A stretch of 64,000 nucleotides of DNA. It comes from Volvariella volvacea V23. Lineage: Eukaryota; Basidiomycota; Agaricomycetes; Agaricales; Pluteaceae. Numbering within the stretch: position 1 is the first letter of the stretch; every line of letters begins with the position of its first letter. The stretch spans positions 1,713,309-1,777,308 of the forward strand of contig KB722740.1 of the NCBI GenBank assembly GCA_000349905.1, in the 5' to 3' direction. Below, piece after piece: positions 11,410-25,144 of this stretch. A program made the position numbers and the translations under genes. The notes below the pieces were generated by a model, which did not search any database, was not told the origin of the DNA, and saw only the letters and a program-made list of their open reading frames with translations.

Positions 11410-13761
11410 ATGTCCGCAACAAGGGTGGTGGGCTCATTGCCTCAACGAGGGGAACCTCTCGATGTCTTCCGAGCCGTACGTCCACGCTCAACAACCCTCA
11501 TTCCTAGCATGAATGACTAACGTGCATGTCACCTGCAGACAGAGGCTTTGGAGGCATTAATTTCCAACGATTCTAGCCACTCGCCATTGCTCAAACGGAG
11601 GGGCTTAGCCCCAATGCCAGCAAAGCTTCCTCCTACTGCGCCTCCAGCCTACCCGCCGCCCCCAACACCCTTACCCTCAAGTTCGAACCTTCGGAATAGT
11701 TTTCATAGCGCCTCGCGGAAACCTGTTCGCTCTTCCCCACTTGCAGGCCCTGCCGTTCTTAGTCTGAACGACTCCACCGTTTCCCTCCACGACTCTTCCC
11801 CTCCCTCTCCCGTTGAACGAGTGTCGTCCTCACCCAACCTCACCCCCACGCCTTCACTCCAACCCCAAAGCATTTATGCCAAGCGGCCGAGAAGTTCGCA
11901 GGGTTTGGCAGATACCCCTCCTTCAGCAACATTGCGCAAGTCCTTTTCTTCTGGGCGCGTAACCTTTTTGGGCGTCCCGTCCCAGGGTGGTGTCAGACCA
12001 GATCGCTCGAGTGACGAGATTTCCATAAGCTCTTCCCAGTCATCGGCCCTACACGTGCAGCTCCACCGCCCTCGTGTTGCCTCAGTCGAATTTACGCCCA
12101 CGCCGAGTGTGCCAGAATCAATTTCCAGAGCGACGTCTCAAGATAGCGATAAGTCAGGGAAAGATAACGAACGTGGAAAACACGTTTTGAATTCGCCTCG
12201 CCCCAAAAGTTCGGAATCTTTGAGAAGTACTGGTGGCACGCAAGATAACTGGCTTACGGCTAATCCCTACGAGGCAACACCCCGCTTTTCGAGATTGGGT
12301 CTGGGCGCAGACGGTGTTGTTCTCCCGGTGTCTGCCAAACATTACAGGAGCAACTCGGATAAATCTCTGTCGAGGAGTAGTTCGAGAACCAGTATCTCAA
12401 GCAGACTCGCTCATCGGCCTTCACTCTCGTTCTCTCTTTTCCAGAGCACGGCGACAACCCCGGAAGAAGAAGACGTCAAACCCCCCTTGCCTTCACCCTC
12501 TGACTCGTCTCACGCATCCTCCACCACACCGTCGACATCGTCCAGTCGTGCTTCTACTGCGACATCAAGAACCTCTTCATCTGAGAGCATTACCTCACCA
12601 CCCAAGACTGATGGGGATACCATTGAACAGCCAAGTGTTCCTGACGGAAGCCAGACTCCAACGAGACGAAATAGCGTGCAACTTGACGACACGCACCCAC
12701 AAACCGCAATGCCCGAAGGCCGCCTAGAAAAACACGATAGCAACAACGCCAATACCACAACCACAGCGCCACCCCCCACGCTTCCTCAACCCAGCCTTTC
12801 GTCACGCCTCGCACCATTAATCAGGAGTGTTCGTTCTAGAGCCAAATCGTTCGGGGGTAAAAGCACGATTAGTCCTCGAAACGTTGATTCGGATTCCAAA
12901 TCGCGTGTCAGCAGCGAATCGACTGCGGCGACATTGACACCCACAGCAACATCATCAATAGAAGCTAATTTTAACCCTGAAAGACCGCCCATGCCAGGAT
13001 GGGGCCTCGTTTCTTTTAGGCCGGTTACTCGCAAGCTCCGGAGACCCCAAACTGCCAACCCTCTTTCTCCTCTGCCTGCGCAACGCGTTCCGCCCTTGCC
13101 GGTCAGCCTAAGTGCATCTGACTCAAAGGCGCCGGCGCCAGCAGCAGCATCAACCTCACCCACAACACCCGAAGTAACGACGCCGCTACCGCCACCGCCA
13201 TCGCCTGTGAAGAATTCAAAGATCTTTCCCAGAACTTCGACGAGCAGCCGGCGCCGACCGTCCACATCACAGGGGGCGTTCAAACGTCGTTCATTCTTAT
13301 CGTTTGGTTCATTATCGATCTCGGGACGTGCTTCATCCGATATTGGACATGAAACCTATTCATCTTCCTTGCCCTTCACACTGACGGTGAATACTCACGT
13401 TCACAGATCTGGGGTTGCGGACCAAGTGATTCCAGATTCTCCAACTGTCCTGGGAAGGGGGAGTGGAGCCTTTGTTCGGAGAGCTGCGGATCAGGGCGTG
13501 ATTCAGGAGGACAAGGAGAAGGAGGAAGAGGGTATGGACGGGAATGAGGAGAAAGGTGAAAAGGAAGGGAAGGAATCTGTGGATGTTGATGAGTTTGGTG
13601 CTCGGGTGACTGTGGCAGTGGACGATCAAAAGTCCGCAAAGTCGTTGAAGTCTACAAAGTCAAGTGGTGTCGCTGGGAACAAGGTGAAGAAGGAAGGAAC
13701 GGTCCGAAGGTTCTGGAAGAACTTGACATCGGGAGGGCTAAAGAAACAACTTCAGACGTGA
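11410..13761 (+). CDS. Ser/Pro/Thr-rich protein of unknown function (762 aa)
   Basis: Exon 1 (11410-11475, 22 codons starting MSATRVVGSLPQRGEPLDV) joins in phase 0 across a 63-nt GTACGT...TGCAG intron to a long exon (11539-13761). The start was chosen because the long frame itself has no suitable ATG at its 5' end. The protein is low-complexity almost throughout: Pro clusters (APPAYPPPPTPLP), Ser runs and many SP/TP and RxxS sites, which suggest a phosphorylated disordered protein. A Glu/Lys-rich segment lies near residue 655. The end is basic (EGTVRRFWKNLTSGGLKKQ) and could be a short amphipathic membrane- or protein-binding helix. No enzyme domain is visible. It resembles fungal scaffold or signalling proteins only in composition. 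Confidence 0.8.
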
Positions 13762-14816
13762 ACGCGGCCGTGGACCGTCGTACCCTTTCCTCCCTCTGCT
13801 GAACTCATCTCATCTCATCCCCCTTTTTGAAACGATTTGACATTTCCGTGACGCTCTCTTTATCAACGGACGGGATGTGTATGCTTTGCCTTAGACTCGG
13901 ATTTGTATCTATCTCTTGCTTCCGTGAACTTTTTCACCTTTGTCACGGTCGCTTTTCTCGTCGACGACACCCTGTACATGTTCTAGAAAACCAGTATCTC
14001 CTTTCCGCATACCACTTCGTCATTGCTCCCTTACTTCCCATCACTATCAGCCTCGTTGTCTGATGGTTCCTTGTGCATTATTCATTACCTATTTGTACCA
14101 TAAGAATAACACTGCCTTAATGCTCCTCGTTTACGACTCTTCTTCGGTTCATTCTTTGCTCACCTCCACCCCCCTTTGTCACTTGCCGTCTCTTCTTTGC
14201 ATCGCCCCATTTTTTGACGCCGAAAGCGTCTACGTTTATGCCCTCACCTACGATATGCCATTTGTTGTATCATTCGTCGTCATAACAGTGTATATAACCA
14301 ACTTTGGATTCGACGACTGTCAGAGTCGTTCTTAATTTATTTTTGGCCTTTCCCTGTTCGCTCTCTTCGGTCTTGCTTTAAATTTCTACCGCTACGCACC
14401 GCACTCGTTTCCCCTTTTTGTTTCGCCATTACGCACATTCGTTCGTTCGTTCGCACTATGCTTCTCCAAGTTTCAAGTCTAGTTCCCGGCATTTGCATTT
14501 TGGTCCAGAGTCCTGTCAGGGGACTCTGTGCACACACCGTCCGTTGGTATAAAGATTTTAAACAATAATAGTCGTTACGTAGGAGTATAAGATCAAGGTT
14601 TTAATGCACAGTCGTCGCTGCTTATTTTCGACCCCGGCTCCGTACTTATCTGGGACCAGTGTTTGGGGATCTGCAATACTTCCGCGTTTGGGCATGACTT
14701 GGCTTCGATTATGTAAGCTGCCTTGATGCGGTTCTGGCACGATGCGGTGGTGTGAGCTTCTTCGTCTCTGGTCCCTGTGGCCTGCAGCAACAACGCGGCC
14801 ATTGCCCCGCTTCGCC
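13762..14816. other. Intergenic region with T-rich 3' flank
   Basis: The 3' flank of the Ser/Pro-rich gene and the promoter of the PQ-loop gene lie here. The sequence is pyrimidine-rich and includes a short TTCG tandem repeat (about four copies near 14438). No gene is supported. Confidence 0.35.
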
Positions 14817-16412
14817 ATGTCGGACTCAACGTGTCAGCCTGTAAGCGCTTATTTCTCATTAGTCGGACGCCCAATGATTCACTGCTCCATCAGCATCATG
14901 ATTGGTTCACCGCTCTTCTAACATTTGGACTGTGCTGTGGCCTTGTTGCGTCGTACTTACCCCAGGTTGGTGCCTCGTTCTCGCTTTTCCTCATTTAGAA
15001 ACCAGAGAGTGACCTTGTTTGAACCGCGTTTGTGTGGAAAGCACTATAGGATAATCAGCAAGGGGTCGTCGGAGGGGTTTAGCCCATGGTTCCTGCTGTT
15101 GGGGACGACTTCGGCGGGGAGTGGGATGTGGAACTTGTATGTGTCCCCTCTTATCGCAACACGGCGCAGCTTGACCGAGATGACGTTCGTAGGATTACCA
15201 TGCAATGGGGTATCATTCGTTGCTGTAGGGTTTTCGTGCGTCACCTCCTTCGCTTGCAGTGCTCCTGTCTGACTGTTCTCCGCGTAGAGCGTAGGCAGCT
15301 GTGTTGAGATGACGGCCGGAGTTACCTTGGTATTCCTTCAATGGCTCATGTTCAGCATGGTGTATGCCTCCTTATATTGTTGGATGCTACCAAGCTGACC
15401 CGCGCACCACAGTTTCGTGCTGTATATGCTATATTACCCACCGCACCTCAAGTACGATCAGAAGTCGCCTGATACGGATGATTCTAGTGATTCGGAGTTG
15501 ACCAAGGACGAGCCCGTGAAAAGTGAAGAATGGGCATTGTCAATCAAGCTGGCCTGGGTTGTGGTATTTCATTTGTATGTTTCCCATCTACACTTTAAAG
15601 GCTCCAGGAGTACAGCACTGACCGTGGATTCTCGCTAGCGCGTTCCTGTTGATCACCACATTCTATCTGTTGCTCACCGAGGCGTCTTTTCCTGGACCTG
15701 ATGCTCCACTTTCCTCAGCTATCACTTCCTGGGCGACATTCCTGGGTGTCTCGTCGGCCCTGTTATCTGCGATCCAATATACACCGCAATTAGTCCATAC
15801 GTACAAGATGAAGCTTGTAGGGGCCCTGAGTATCCCCATGATGTGCATTCAGAGCCCTGGAGCAGTCCTTATGGTCTCGAGCATCGCCCTTCGGTCAGTA
15901 TCCAAATACTTCTGGTTTCATACTAGCCTTCTCAATATATCATTTATACTGCGTACAGCCCTGGCACAAATTGGACGAGTACGTGTACATTGCTGCATCC
16001 AGACCTCACCCTGCTGATAAATGCGATTTGATCGCTTATTTTTAATCTAGGTTGGATAACATTCGCGGTGGCTGGCGTTATGCAAGGTAGCCTCTTGATG
16101 ATGTGCATATGTTGGAAGATCCGACAGCGCAGGCTGGGTATCGATGATTTCGGAAATGTCGTTGAGACTGGACCGCTTATCATCATCTCGTCACCGACGA
16201 CTGATGGTAATGGCACCCCGGCCAATAATGAAGGCAGGAGGGATTTGGATTCTGCCGCGCGAGCCGTAGCGCTGGGTTCTGTACCTCCATTGGTAGAGGC
16301 TCCTAGTGCTAGTGAGACAACACCCTTGCTTGTTGGACGTGGGGGAGAACAGAGGGATACTGCCAACACGTCTGAGTTTTCGGGGTGGTTCAAGTGGCTT
16401 CGCTCGGGATAA
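14817..16412 (+). CDS. PQ-loop repeat membrane protein
   Basis: The start at 14817 gives MSDSTCQP, which joins over a 53-nt intron to HHDWFTALLTFG. Two PQ-loop motifs are present: SYLPQHYRIISKGSSEGFSP near the N-terminus and YTPQLVHTYKMKLVGALS in the second half. Each is followed by hydrophobic helices, for about seven membrane segments in all. Eight or nine exons join in frame, including the weak-looking donor GTAGGG that yields CCSCVEMTAG. The C-terminal ~100 residues are hydrophilic and Ser/Pro-rich. PQ-loop proteins include vacuolar/lysosomal basic amino acid or cystine exporters and related carriers. This version (YLPQHYRII with SEGFSPWFLLLG) is a conserved fungal subgroup whose substrate I do not know. 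It was chosen as a transporter-like protein of internal membranes; substrate not inferred. Confidence 0.88.
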
Positions 16413-16649
16413 ATGGGACATCATCTTTGCTTCTCTTCCCTCTTAATATTTATAGATTCGGGTTTCTTGTTACTGCAGACTCATAATAATACAGGTTACT
16501 TTCTTGATACCAACTTGATACCTCCACGATCTGAGAGCCGGCGCTTGCCGTAAGCAGTACTGCCTATTGATTGCCGCGCATCTACACTTGGCTACTCCCT
16601 TCCAATCCCTCGTCCTCTCCCGCTCAGACCCTTAGTAGCGCATCGCATC

Positions 16650-18697
16650 ATGGCTAGCTTGATAGCAATATTAGATCTCAAAGGCAAAGCCCTAATCCAA
16701 CGATCTTACCGAGATGACGTCCCACCGTCTTACATTGAGAAGTTCTTGCCATACGTACTGGAGTTCGAAGAGGACGGCCAACAGGTTACACCATGTTTTT
16801 CGAAGGAGGGCGTGAATTACATGCATATAAGGCATTCGAATCTTTATCGTGAGTTTTCTCCCGTTTGAGCACTCCCTCGCTTTCCTCGCTTGCTCTTCGT
16901 GAAAGAATGTTATTGATGTGTTAGGATGCTCGGTACCTTCGTCGTGATCGCTCTCGCTTGAACCCATGGGTCTCGTTATCGATTGAATCACTCTGATTTT
17001 GGACTGCAACGTGATGCGATGAATGGTCGGGAACGATGCGCTCGTTTTGTTTCCATCGACGCGTGTTTCCTGGATGCTCACCCACCGACCCCGCAAACCA
17101 ACCCCCGTTGTCTTGTGGCTCATGCTGCCTCATCGCAATGCTCATCAACCTTCTATATACGCGTCCATCTAACCAGTCCTCGCACTATCGCGGCGAAACA
17201 CCAATGCTGCGGAAGTCATCATCTTCCTTCATCGGCTAACGCAAGTGCTGGTGGAATACTTCAAGGAGCTGGAAGAAGAGAGTATAAGAGACAACTTTGT
17301 GATCATATACGAGCTCATGGACGAGATGATGGACTTTGGATACCCGCAAACTACTGAAAGCAAGATTTTGCAGGAGTGAGTTGTCTCAACTTGGTTCCTT
17401 GATGATGGAGACTGTCAAGAAGGGTGTGGTTCTATGGGAATGCATGCTGATGGGCGGTGTGTTCTAGATATATCACGCAAGAATCACACAAGTTGGAGGT
17501 ACAGGCTCGACCACCGCCTGCCGTTACCAATGCCGTATCTTGGAGAACGGAAGGCATAAGATATAGGAAGAATGAGGTCTTCTTGGACGTAATCGAGAGT
17601 GTCAATATGCTAGTAAGTTCTCGATTTGTTCTAGCTCATATCGTGTCGATCTAATTCTGCCATGTTGTGTAGGTTAACTCAAACGGAAATGTTGTGCGGT
17701 CAGAGATCTTGGGTGCCGTCAAGATGAAGTGCTATCTGTCCGGCATGCCTGAGTTGAGACTGGGGTTGAACGATAAAGTCATGTTCGAGAGTACAGGACG
17801 AAGTAAGCACTCTCGGGAACCCGTTCCATCGCGTGCAACACACTAAGGCACCTACAACTTTCCCCCCTCCCTTCAGCTGCCAGAGGCAAAGCTATCGAAA
17901 TGGAAGACGTCAAATTCCATCAATGTGTCCGCCTGTCCCGCTTTGAGAACGATCGTACAATCTCCTTCATCCCCCCGGATGGTGAATTCGAGTTGATGTC
18001 CTATCGACTATCTACGCCCGTGAAGCCCTTGGTTTGGGTCGAGGCCGCGGTGGAGAGTCATAGAGGGAGTAGGGTCGAGTATATGGTCAAGGTCAAGGCA
18101 CAGTTCAAGCGAAGGAGCACGGCAAACAATGTGGAGATTTACGTACCAGTTCCAGATGATGCTGATAGTCCGAAGTTTAGGGTACGTGTGATGATGACGC
18201 CTGGGGTGGGAAGGGACTGATGTGATGTCCATTCGGTGCTTTACAGGCTGCGACAGGGACTGTGCAGTATGCGCCTGATAAATCCGCTTTTGTGTGGAAG
18301 ATCAAACAGCTGGGCGGAAGTAGGGAATTCCTAATGAGGGCTCATTTTGGATTGCCAAGCGTGAGGAGCGGTGTGTTCCATTTGGCTTATGCGCTGCTCC
18401 GTTTTCTTACTGGATGTGTGTACCGTGTTCAGAACAGGAGCTGGATAAACGGGCGCCCATCAGCGTCAAGTTTGAGATTCCGTACTTTACGGTGTCGGGC
18501 ATTCAAGTTCGTTACCTGAAGATTGTGGAAAAGAGCGGGTACCAGGCTCTACCTTGGGTTAGGTATATTACGCAAAATGGAGATGATTACAGGTGCGCAT
18601 CCGCCGATTTTAGCATATGTGAACTGATGCTGATTCTCGCCTGTGTAGTCTCCGCACGGCGTTGGAGAAGGGAAGTGCGCCAATAATGCCAATGTGA
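16650..18697 (+). CDS. apm1: AP-1 clathrin adaptor complex, mu subunit
   Basis: The protein starts MASLIAILDLKGKALIQRSY, a typical mu-1 longin domain. After intron 1 it continues LLALSRRNTNAAEVIIFLHR and then YELMDEMMDFGYPQTTES. The C-terminal mu-homology domain begins near RTEGIRYRKNEVFLDVIES and ends ALPWVRYITQNGDDY followed by SLRTALEKGSAPIMPM and a stop at 18695. The mu subunit binds YxxPhi sorting signals and works with gamma, beta-1 and sigma-1 at the trans-Golgi and endosomes. RTEGIRYRKNEVFLD distinguishes mu-1 from mu-2 and mu-3. Intron 1 (16849-17176) is 328 nt, about six times the local norm; the junction Tyr-Leu-Leu fits exactly, so the model is secure. Other introns are 50-70 nt. 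Length (about 430 residues) is normal for the family. Confidence 0.96.
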
Positions 18698-20073
<1,376 letters not shown>

Positions 20074-21308
20074 TCTAGAAGTAGGCCTAGAACGTATGGC
20101 AAGATGTAATGTGTCCGGGGGAGTCCGTTAATCCAAGAGAGATAATAAGTAGACAACGTCCAAGAAGTCGTCCCCTCGTCGTTCGTGAATAGGAACCAGC
20201 AGGGTTTGGATGCTGGCCGACGCGGTGCTCGAGCTCTGGCTGCGAGGTTGGGACGGTGTTCCGGCTTCAAAAGTTATGCTGGGTCACGTGGCACTCCATC
20301 ATGTAAGCGGGCCGGGCGGGACTTGGGCCGACGAGCTCGTCGGTGGCCCAACAGCGCGGACAACGCAACCCCCAACGCGTGGTGCTTTCCTCGGCCTTTC
20401 ACTCACCACCACTCATGGCTAGTCCTCGCTTAGTTTTGCGGATTCCATCGCCTCTCTCTGTTCGTCCCGATGAGCGCGCGTAGCAAGCTGAAGCACACGA
20501 GTGTCCGCTCTCGTCGTCTGTGAGTGAAGTGTCGACTTCCAAGGTGCACATGCGACTCGGCGGCTAGACAGGTATTGCGCAATAAGGTACGGCGATGGCG
20601 CAATACCTTGGACAACCGCCTTTTATAGGCGAACAGTTCTGGTCCCCACACCTTTCAGTGCCCATGCTTAATAGTCCACTTGGTGATTCTCCAGCGTTTC
20701 AAAACCTCCATAAGTGAAGAAGAATGAATGAGCGCCCTGTCTCCTGATCGGACTGCTTCGTTTCTCCATGGATCAAAGTCCGGGGCCAGCATCAACACCA
20801 CCTAAATCCCCGTTGCTTGTACACCAATTGCAGCCGATTGATAGACAACACTACTCCATCTCAGTTGTGGATGCGTCTACATCTACTCGCTCATGTTGCT
20901 CGTACGGGCCGAACAAAGATGGTGCAATTGTGGGAGTATTAAGGTTTATGGGGTATGTTCGCTGCTTTTTTTACTTTGACATCTGTTGGCATGCTTCAAC
21001 GGATCAGATGCATGACTTCTGGCATCACAAATGAAGTGGCTTAATGCTACATTCCCCCTTGTATTGCATGGCTTCATAGGCGATGATATCGACAATCTTG
21101 AGCAAGGGGCTACCGGGGGAGGTAGCATCTCGATCACTGACAGATAGATGGGTATGATCTTCGCGTGGCTGTTCTTGGAAATAGAATGGGCCCTGCTTGC
21201 CTCATTTGTTGATTCTCATAGTCATCAACAAGCACATATATATGCATTGTGCACACTGACCTGGGTCCCTTAATCTCTGTGGAAAAGCACCAGCTTTTCT
21301 TCTCTCCA
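20074..21308. promoter_or_regulatory. Divergent intergenic region
   Basis: This separates the ferredoxin gene (-) from the DUF6534 gene (+). An 88-codon frame at 20768-21034 (+) starts Pro/Ser-rich, but it has no motif and no convincing continuation. Otherwise nothing is seen. Confidence 0.35.
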
Positions 21309-23313
21309 ATGTCTGACCTTGATACTTTCACTGATTCCGACTTACAACCGAATTTACTCAATAATGTGTTTGGTGAAGCTTTAATTGGTATTATCCTGGC
21401 AGCTGCGTAAGTCTCCGTCATCTACATGATTGGTTTTGGCTATATATTGTGGGTGTACAGGCTGTATGGAATTTATACCGCCCAAGTTTGGAGTTACTAT
21501 AATAAATATTCGAAGGATAATGTATGGCTGAAGTCCTTGGTGCGTACTCAATTTCGCCCAGCTAATCTTCTGCATGCTAAATTCACAAAGGTTGGAGGGC
21601 TATGGTAGGGTCATCTCAATATGCCTTGTACCACTTTATCTCATCGTGTCGAAGGGTAATGCTAACCGCCCAGTTGTACGTCCCTCGGATGGAGTGCATG
21701 GATTCGATGCTAACAACTTTCTCAATCAGCGCCATTAATATTCACATGATCTACGTCTACCTAATACGATACTTTGGTGATCGCAATCGCCTCACCATTG
21801 CAACTTGGTGAATGATGAGATGGTCGCATCAAGTCCCCTTGCTGATATGCTTTGATTCACAGGGACTTCTTGATCTATCTAGTTTTTGTGGTAAGTCGAT
21901 GCGCCCGTTCTAGACAACAAAACAGCCTTACCAAGTTCAACAGTCGGTGGCTGCAATCATTGTTCAAGGCTATTTCGCTCGTAGACTCTTTCTTTGTAAG
22001 CCCTTTCCTTCTTTCCCTTGCTTCTCGAATAATCCCGACTTTCCTGACAGTTGCACGACACCGGGCGTTCCGATGGCTTTTCTTGGTCGTTGTGGTGCTT
22101 ATCGTTTCTCTATCCATTTGCTTCTGTGATTCCTAATGCAGTAATATCTATAGGCCACGCTGAGTTTGGTTCAGTTCGGTACGCCCCACTCTGGTCCCAA
22201 ATTTTTCACGCCTAACAAACTTCCCGCGTATAGTTTTTGGCATCGTCACCATTATTTTGGCGTAAGTTGTCAAAAGATTTTTTCTTGGCCTGTCAATAGA
22301 GTGACTAACACTGACACCCATTTTTTGTTCAAATGGGGTTATCCTTGTCATACGGATGCTGCCTTCAGTATCAAGATTAGGGAATTCGTGGAACTTGAGC
22401 GGATTACCGTGAGTTCATTTCCGCCTGTGAGAGTGTGACATTTAACGTAAATGCCTTGCTTCTCCCCCGTTGGTACCCATGCACTTCTCTGCGGCTGCGC
22501 ATTATCGTGTAGTACGCGGTTGATATCTGGCTCGGCGCAAATGTTGCCTGTGACACAATCATTACCCTTGCGATGTGCTACTACCTGCATACAAGCCGGA
22601 CTGGGCTAAAAAGGTTGGTTTGACGCGCCGGTAGCCCCTTTCACTATTAACATACTGCCCTTCACCTAGCACGGATAAGATTATTAATAAACTTATGATG
22701 TATAGCATCCAAACCGGGGCTATTACAAGGTTCGTGTCTACCAAGTCCAATTGCTCGTTGTGCTCAATGTATTCTTCACAGCATTACAGAGATATTTTGC
22801 CTTGCAACTGTGAGTCGTTCTACACCCGATACGCGTGCGAATATCCTAACGCTTTTGGCAAGTTTACTGTCGGACAATTCCACCATGGGCATATTCTCGT
22901 CATTTTCCCTCTTTCAGCGCGTAAGTGCTCTATCTCTACCGCACGCACCTTGGTCGTCTAATCTGTGTCCTGATTTGCAGTCTACACAACTTCATTCCTA
23001 GCCAAGTGCGTGCCTCATTCACCCAGAATCCTCGCGCACTCAAACAACTTGACTTATTCCTAGTCTCCACGCCCGAAAGCCAAACTCACCGGAAAGAACG
23101 GCATTGACGATTAGCACAGTTGAACTTGGGGAAGCAATAGTACCCAGTTTGGCAGATCACGCCGCGGTTCAACAAAAATCAAAGGTCTGTCTCCGTAATA
23201 TTCTTTTTTCTGGCTGTTTGTTGACTTGCGTGCAGTCTGGGCCGCTCGAACCGCTGCAATTCGCGAGACGACCGAGCGTTGAGTCGGAGGCAAGCAATGG
23301 CCTAGGAGCATAA
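21309..23313 (+). CDS. DUF6534-type multi-pass membrane protein
   Basis: About eleven exons restore a full-length basidiomycete DUF6534 protein from the ATG at 21309 to the stop at 23311. Motifs in order are EALIGIILAAALYGIYTAQ with WSYYNKYSKD, then IHMIYVYLIRYFGDRNRL and AAIIVQGYFARRLF. These are followed by IWLGANVACDTIITLAMCYY, the signature DKIINKLMMYSIQTGAIT, and the terminal SFLANLHARK before a hydrophilic tail. The region near 21590-21680 at first looks frameshifted. A single 135-nt intron (21541-21675) restores the frame, so I treat the gene as intact. The family has seven predicted membrane segments and no proven function; it is expanded in mushroom genomes and often found in variable regions. 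The exon-rich structure makes single junctions uncertain, the family call is not. Confidence 0.85.
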
Positions 23314-23845
23314 GTCATTGAATGGTCGGGGTGTTGCGTACTAGAGAAGTATAAGGCAGGATCGTGATTTGTAGAGTTATCGTGAAGGCTTTCTCGCTTT
23401 GGACGCTAGCTAAATTATTTCATTCTGTAGTATTATTTTAGGTATGTTTGTGTGTTTGAAAACGCGTTAGATCAACGAAATATCCTATCCCTTCTTCAGC
23501 ATGCTTGTTCAACTCCAAGCAATCAATTGCGAGTCTCAGTCCTCTCGTAAAACCACAGCGCATTTCAATGGTATATACCACGAATAATCGAATCAGAATT
23601 CTAACGCAGCAGCCCATTATAACAAGCGGGCTAACGTGCTGATAGGCTGGGACCTATACAGCACACAAAATGTACTGAGACCATTGGCTGGAGTATATGG
23701 GGCACTACTTTGTTTAAAAATGGCAAGAATATCCTTCTTAGAAGAGAGATGCCATGCATTTTGTTTAGGCAATGCACGGGATACCAATGCGCCCATTTCC
23801 GATCTTTAATTGCGCAATATCGGGGACAACATCTCATTGACACCG
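23314..23845. other. Intergenic region
   Basis: The 3' flank of the DUF6534 gene. Short overlapping frames only, and nothing recognisable. Confidence 0.3.
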
Positions 23846-24914
23846 CTAGTGAACTTTGCAATGCAAATAGAGCCACAGATTATGTATCACAGCCCTCTCT
23901 ACTACTCCGCGGATGCCTTGTTCTATCTGACTGGGAATGCCTACTAGGAGCTGGTGCAAACGCTCAGAGCTATGAGGGCCATAGATGCGGGGAGCACTCA
24001 CCTGGCGTTTTGACACCATGCCCTCTACCATACCCCATGAAGTATGACACTGAAAGCAGCTACAACTGCAACTAGAATGGCGCACGCGAATAATAGCTGC
24101 AGAGCGGCAGTACTCCATTTATCTGATGTGTTTTGTGTAGCTAAATTAAATGTACCGCAGCATTAATGATTATTTAATGGATACGCAAGGGTCGACATTA
24201 CCAGTAGTTGTATGAATACTGCAATTGATAGTGACATTGTGCACGGTCTCCGCTACAATCATATATTGAAACTAAGAGATTTTCGAATTTTGGAAGAACT
24301 GAGAACCGTTCGGTCACTAGAAGAAGCCATGCTAGAAAGCGGGAGGAAATGGTTCACCTGAGACTGAGAAACCCCAACTACTAACACTTAAATACTCCGG
24401 ACTGTTTTCTATCCTCTTACACAGGTCAAGCATTCCAAGTTGTTTGGGATGCTTGTTGGCATGTCACTGCCTTATTGGGATGATTGGTGCTCGACCCCGT
24501 GCTCAAATGACCCTGAATCAACTTGGCTTCTTCTGGCGATCACATAAAACCGAGAGTCTGTATGCTCCCTTGACCATTCCCTTGCAGGGAGGGTAAGTTG
24601 GGGGTCAATAAGCCATGATTTCCCCCCCCCTGCCGAACCTGGTCCGGGAATATCACCTAACTTTGATTCTACCACACAAGTATCAGCAGGTAGCAAAAGA
24701 CCAACATATCGCCATAATAGGCGTGACACAACAGGAAGCTGTCGCAGTGGTGGAACATTGATGTAGTAGCTATTGTTCAAACTAATCTACTTACTATAAC
24801 TGCGAGCAATGTCCAAAAGGCGATAAAGTAGAATGCGTGGCGATTCACTGTCGGAATGATGCATTTACTCGCAATCCATGGTTCACCGATGGGATGGCCA
24901 GACAACGAGAGCAT
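23846..24914 (-). CDS. Doubtful membrane-protein gene, possibly degenerate
   Basis: From an ATG at 24914 a first exon reads MLSLSGHPIGEP and ends with a membrane-like stretch, HAFYFIAFWTLLAVI, directly before a GTAAGT donor. Further along the minus strand, near 24035-24120, a second strongly hydrophobic stretch (LQLLFACAILVAVVAAFSVI) is open and ends near a stop. The exons between cannot be joined with confidence, and a run of G near 24625 breaks the most obvious frame. This may be a decayed gene or one with unusual splicing. The N-terminal layout recalls the membrane protein at the left window edge, but I see no firm sequence match. Confidence 0.3.
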
Positions 24915-25144
24915 TCTTGTAGAGCAGTTGCTGGGGATCACATTCGATCAGTAGCTTTTTTTCGCCTAACCTCTTATTATGGTTGAGAGTGGAGATAATG
25001 CTACATATGCGATGAAAAGAGGGCATCGTGCCAAATATCACCGTCAAAACTGTGCAGTCAATCAAGATCGAGCATGTCCATATTGAACAAAAGTTAAAGA
25101 TGGGTATACGTAAAAGAAAGCGATACAAATGCGCACTGCAGGTG

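Noticed and set aside
20768..21034. 88-codon plus-strand frame upstream of the DUF6534 gene
   Set aside because: It does not splice into the DUF6534 gene and has no motif; could be a leader but not supportable.
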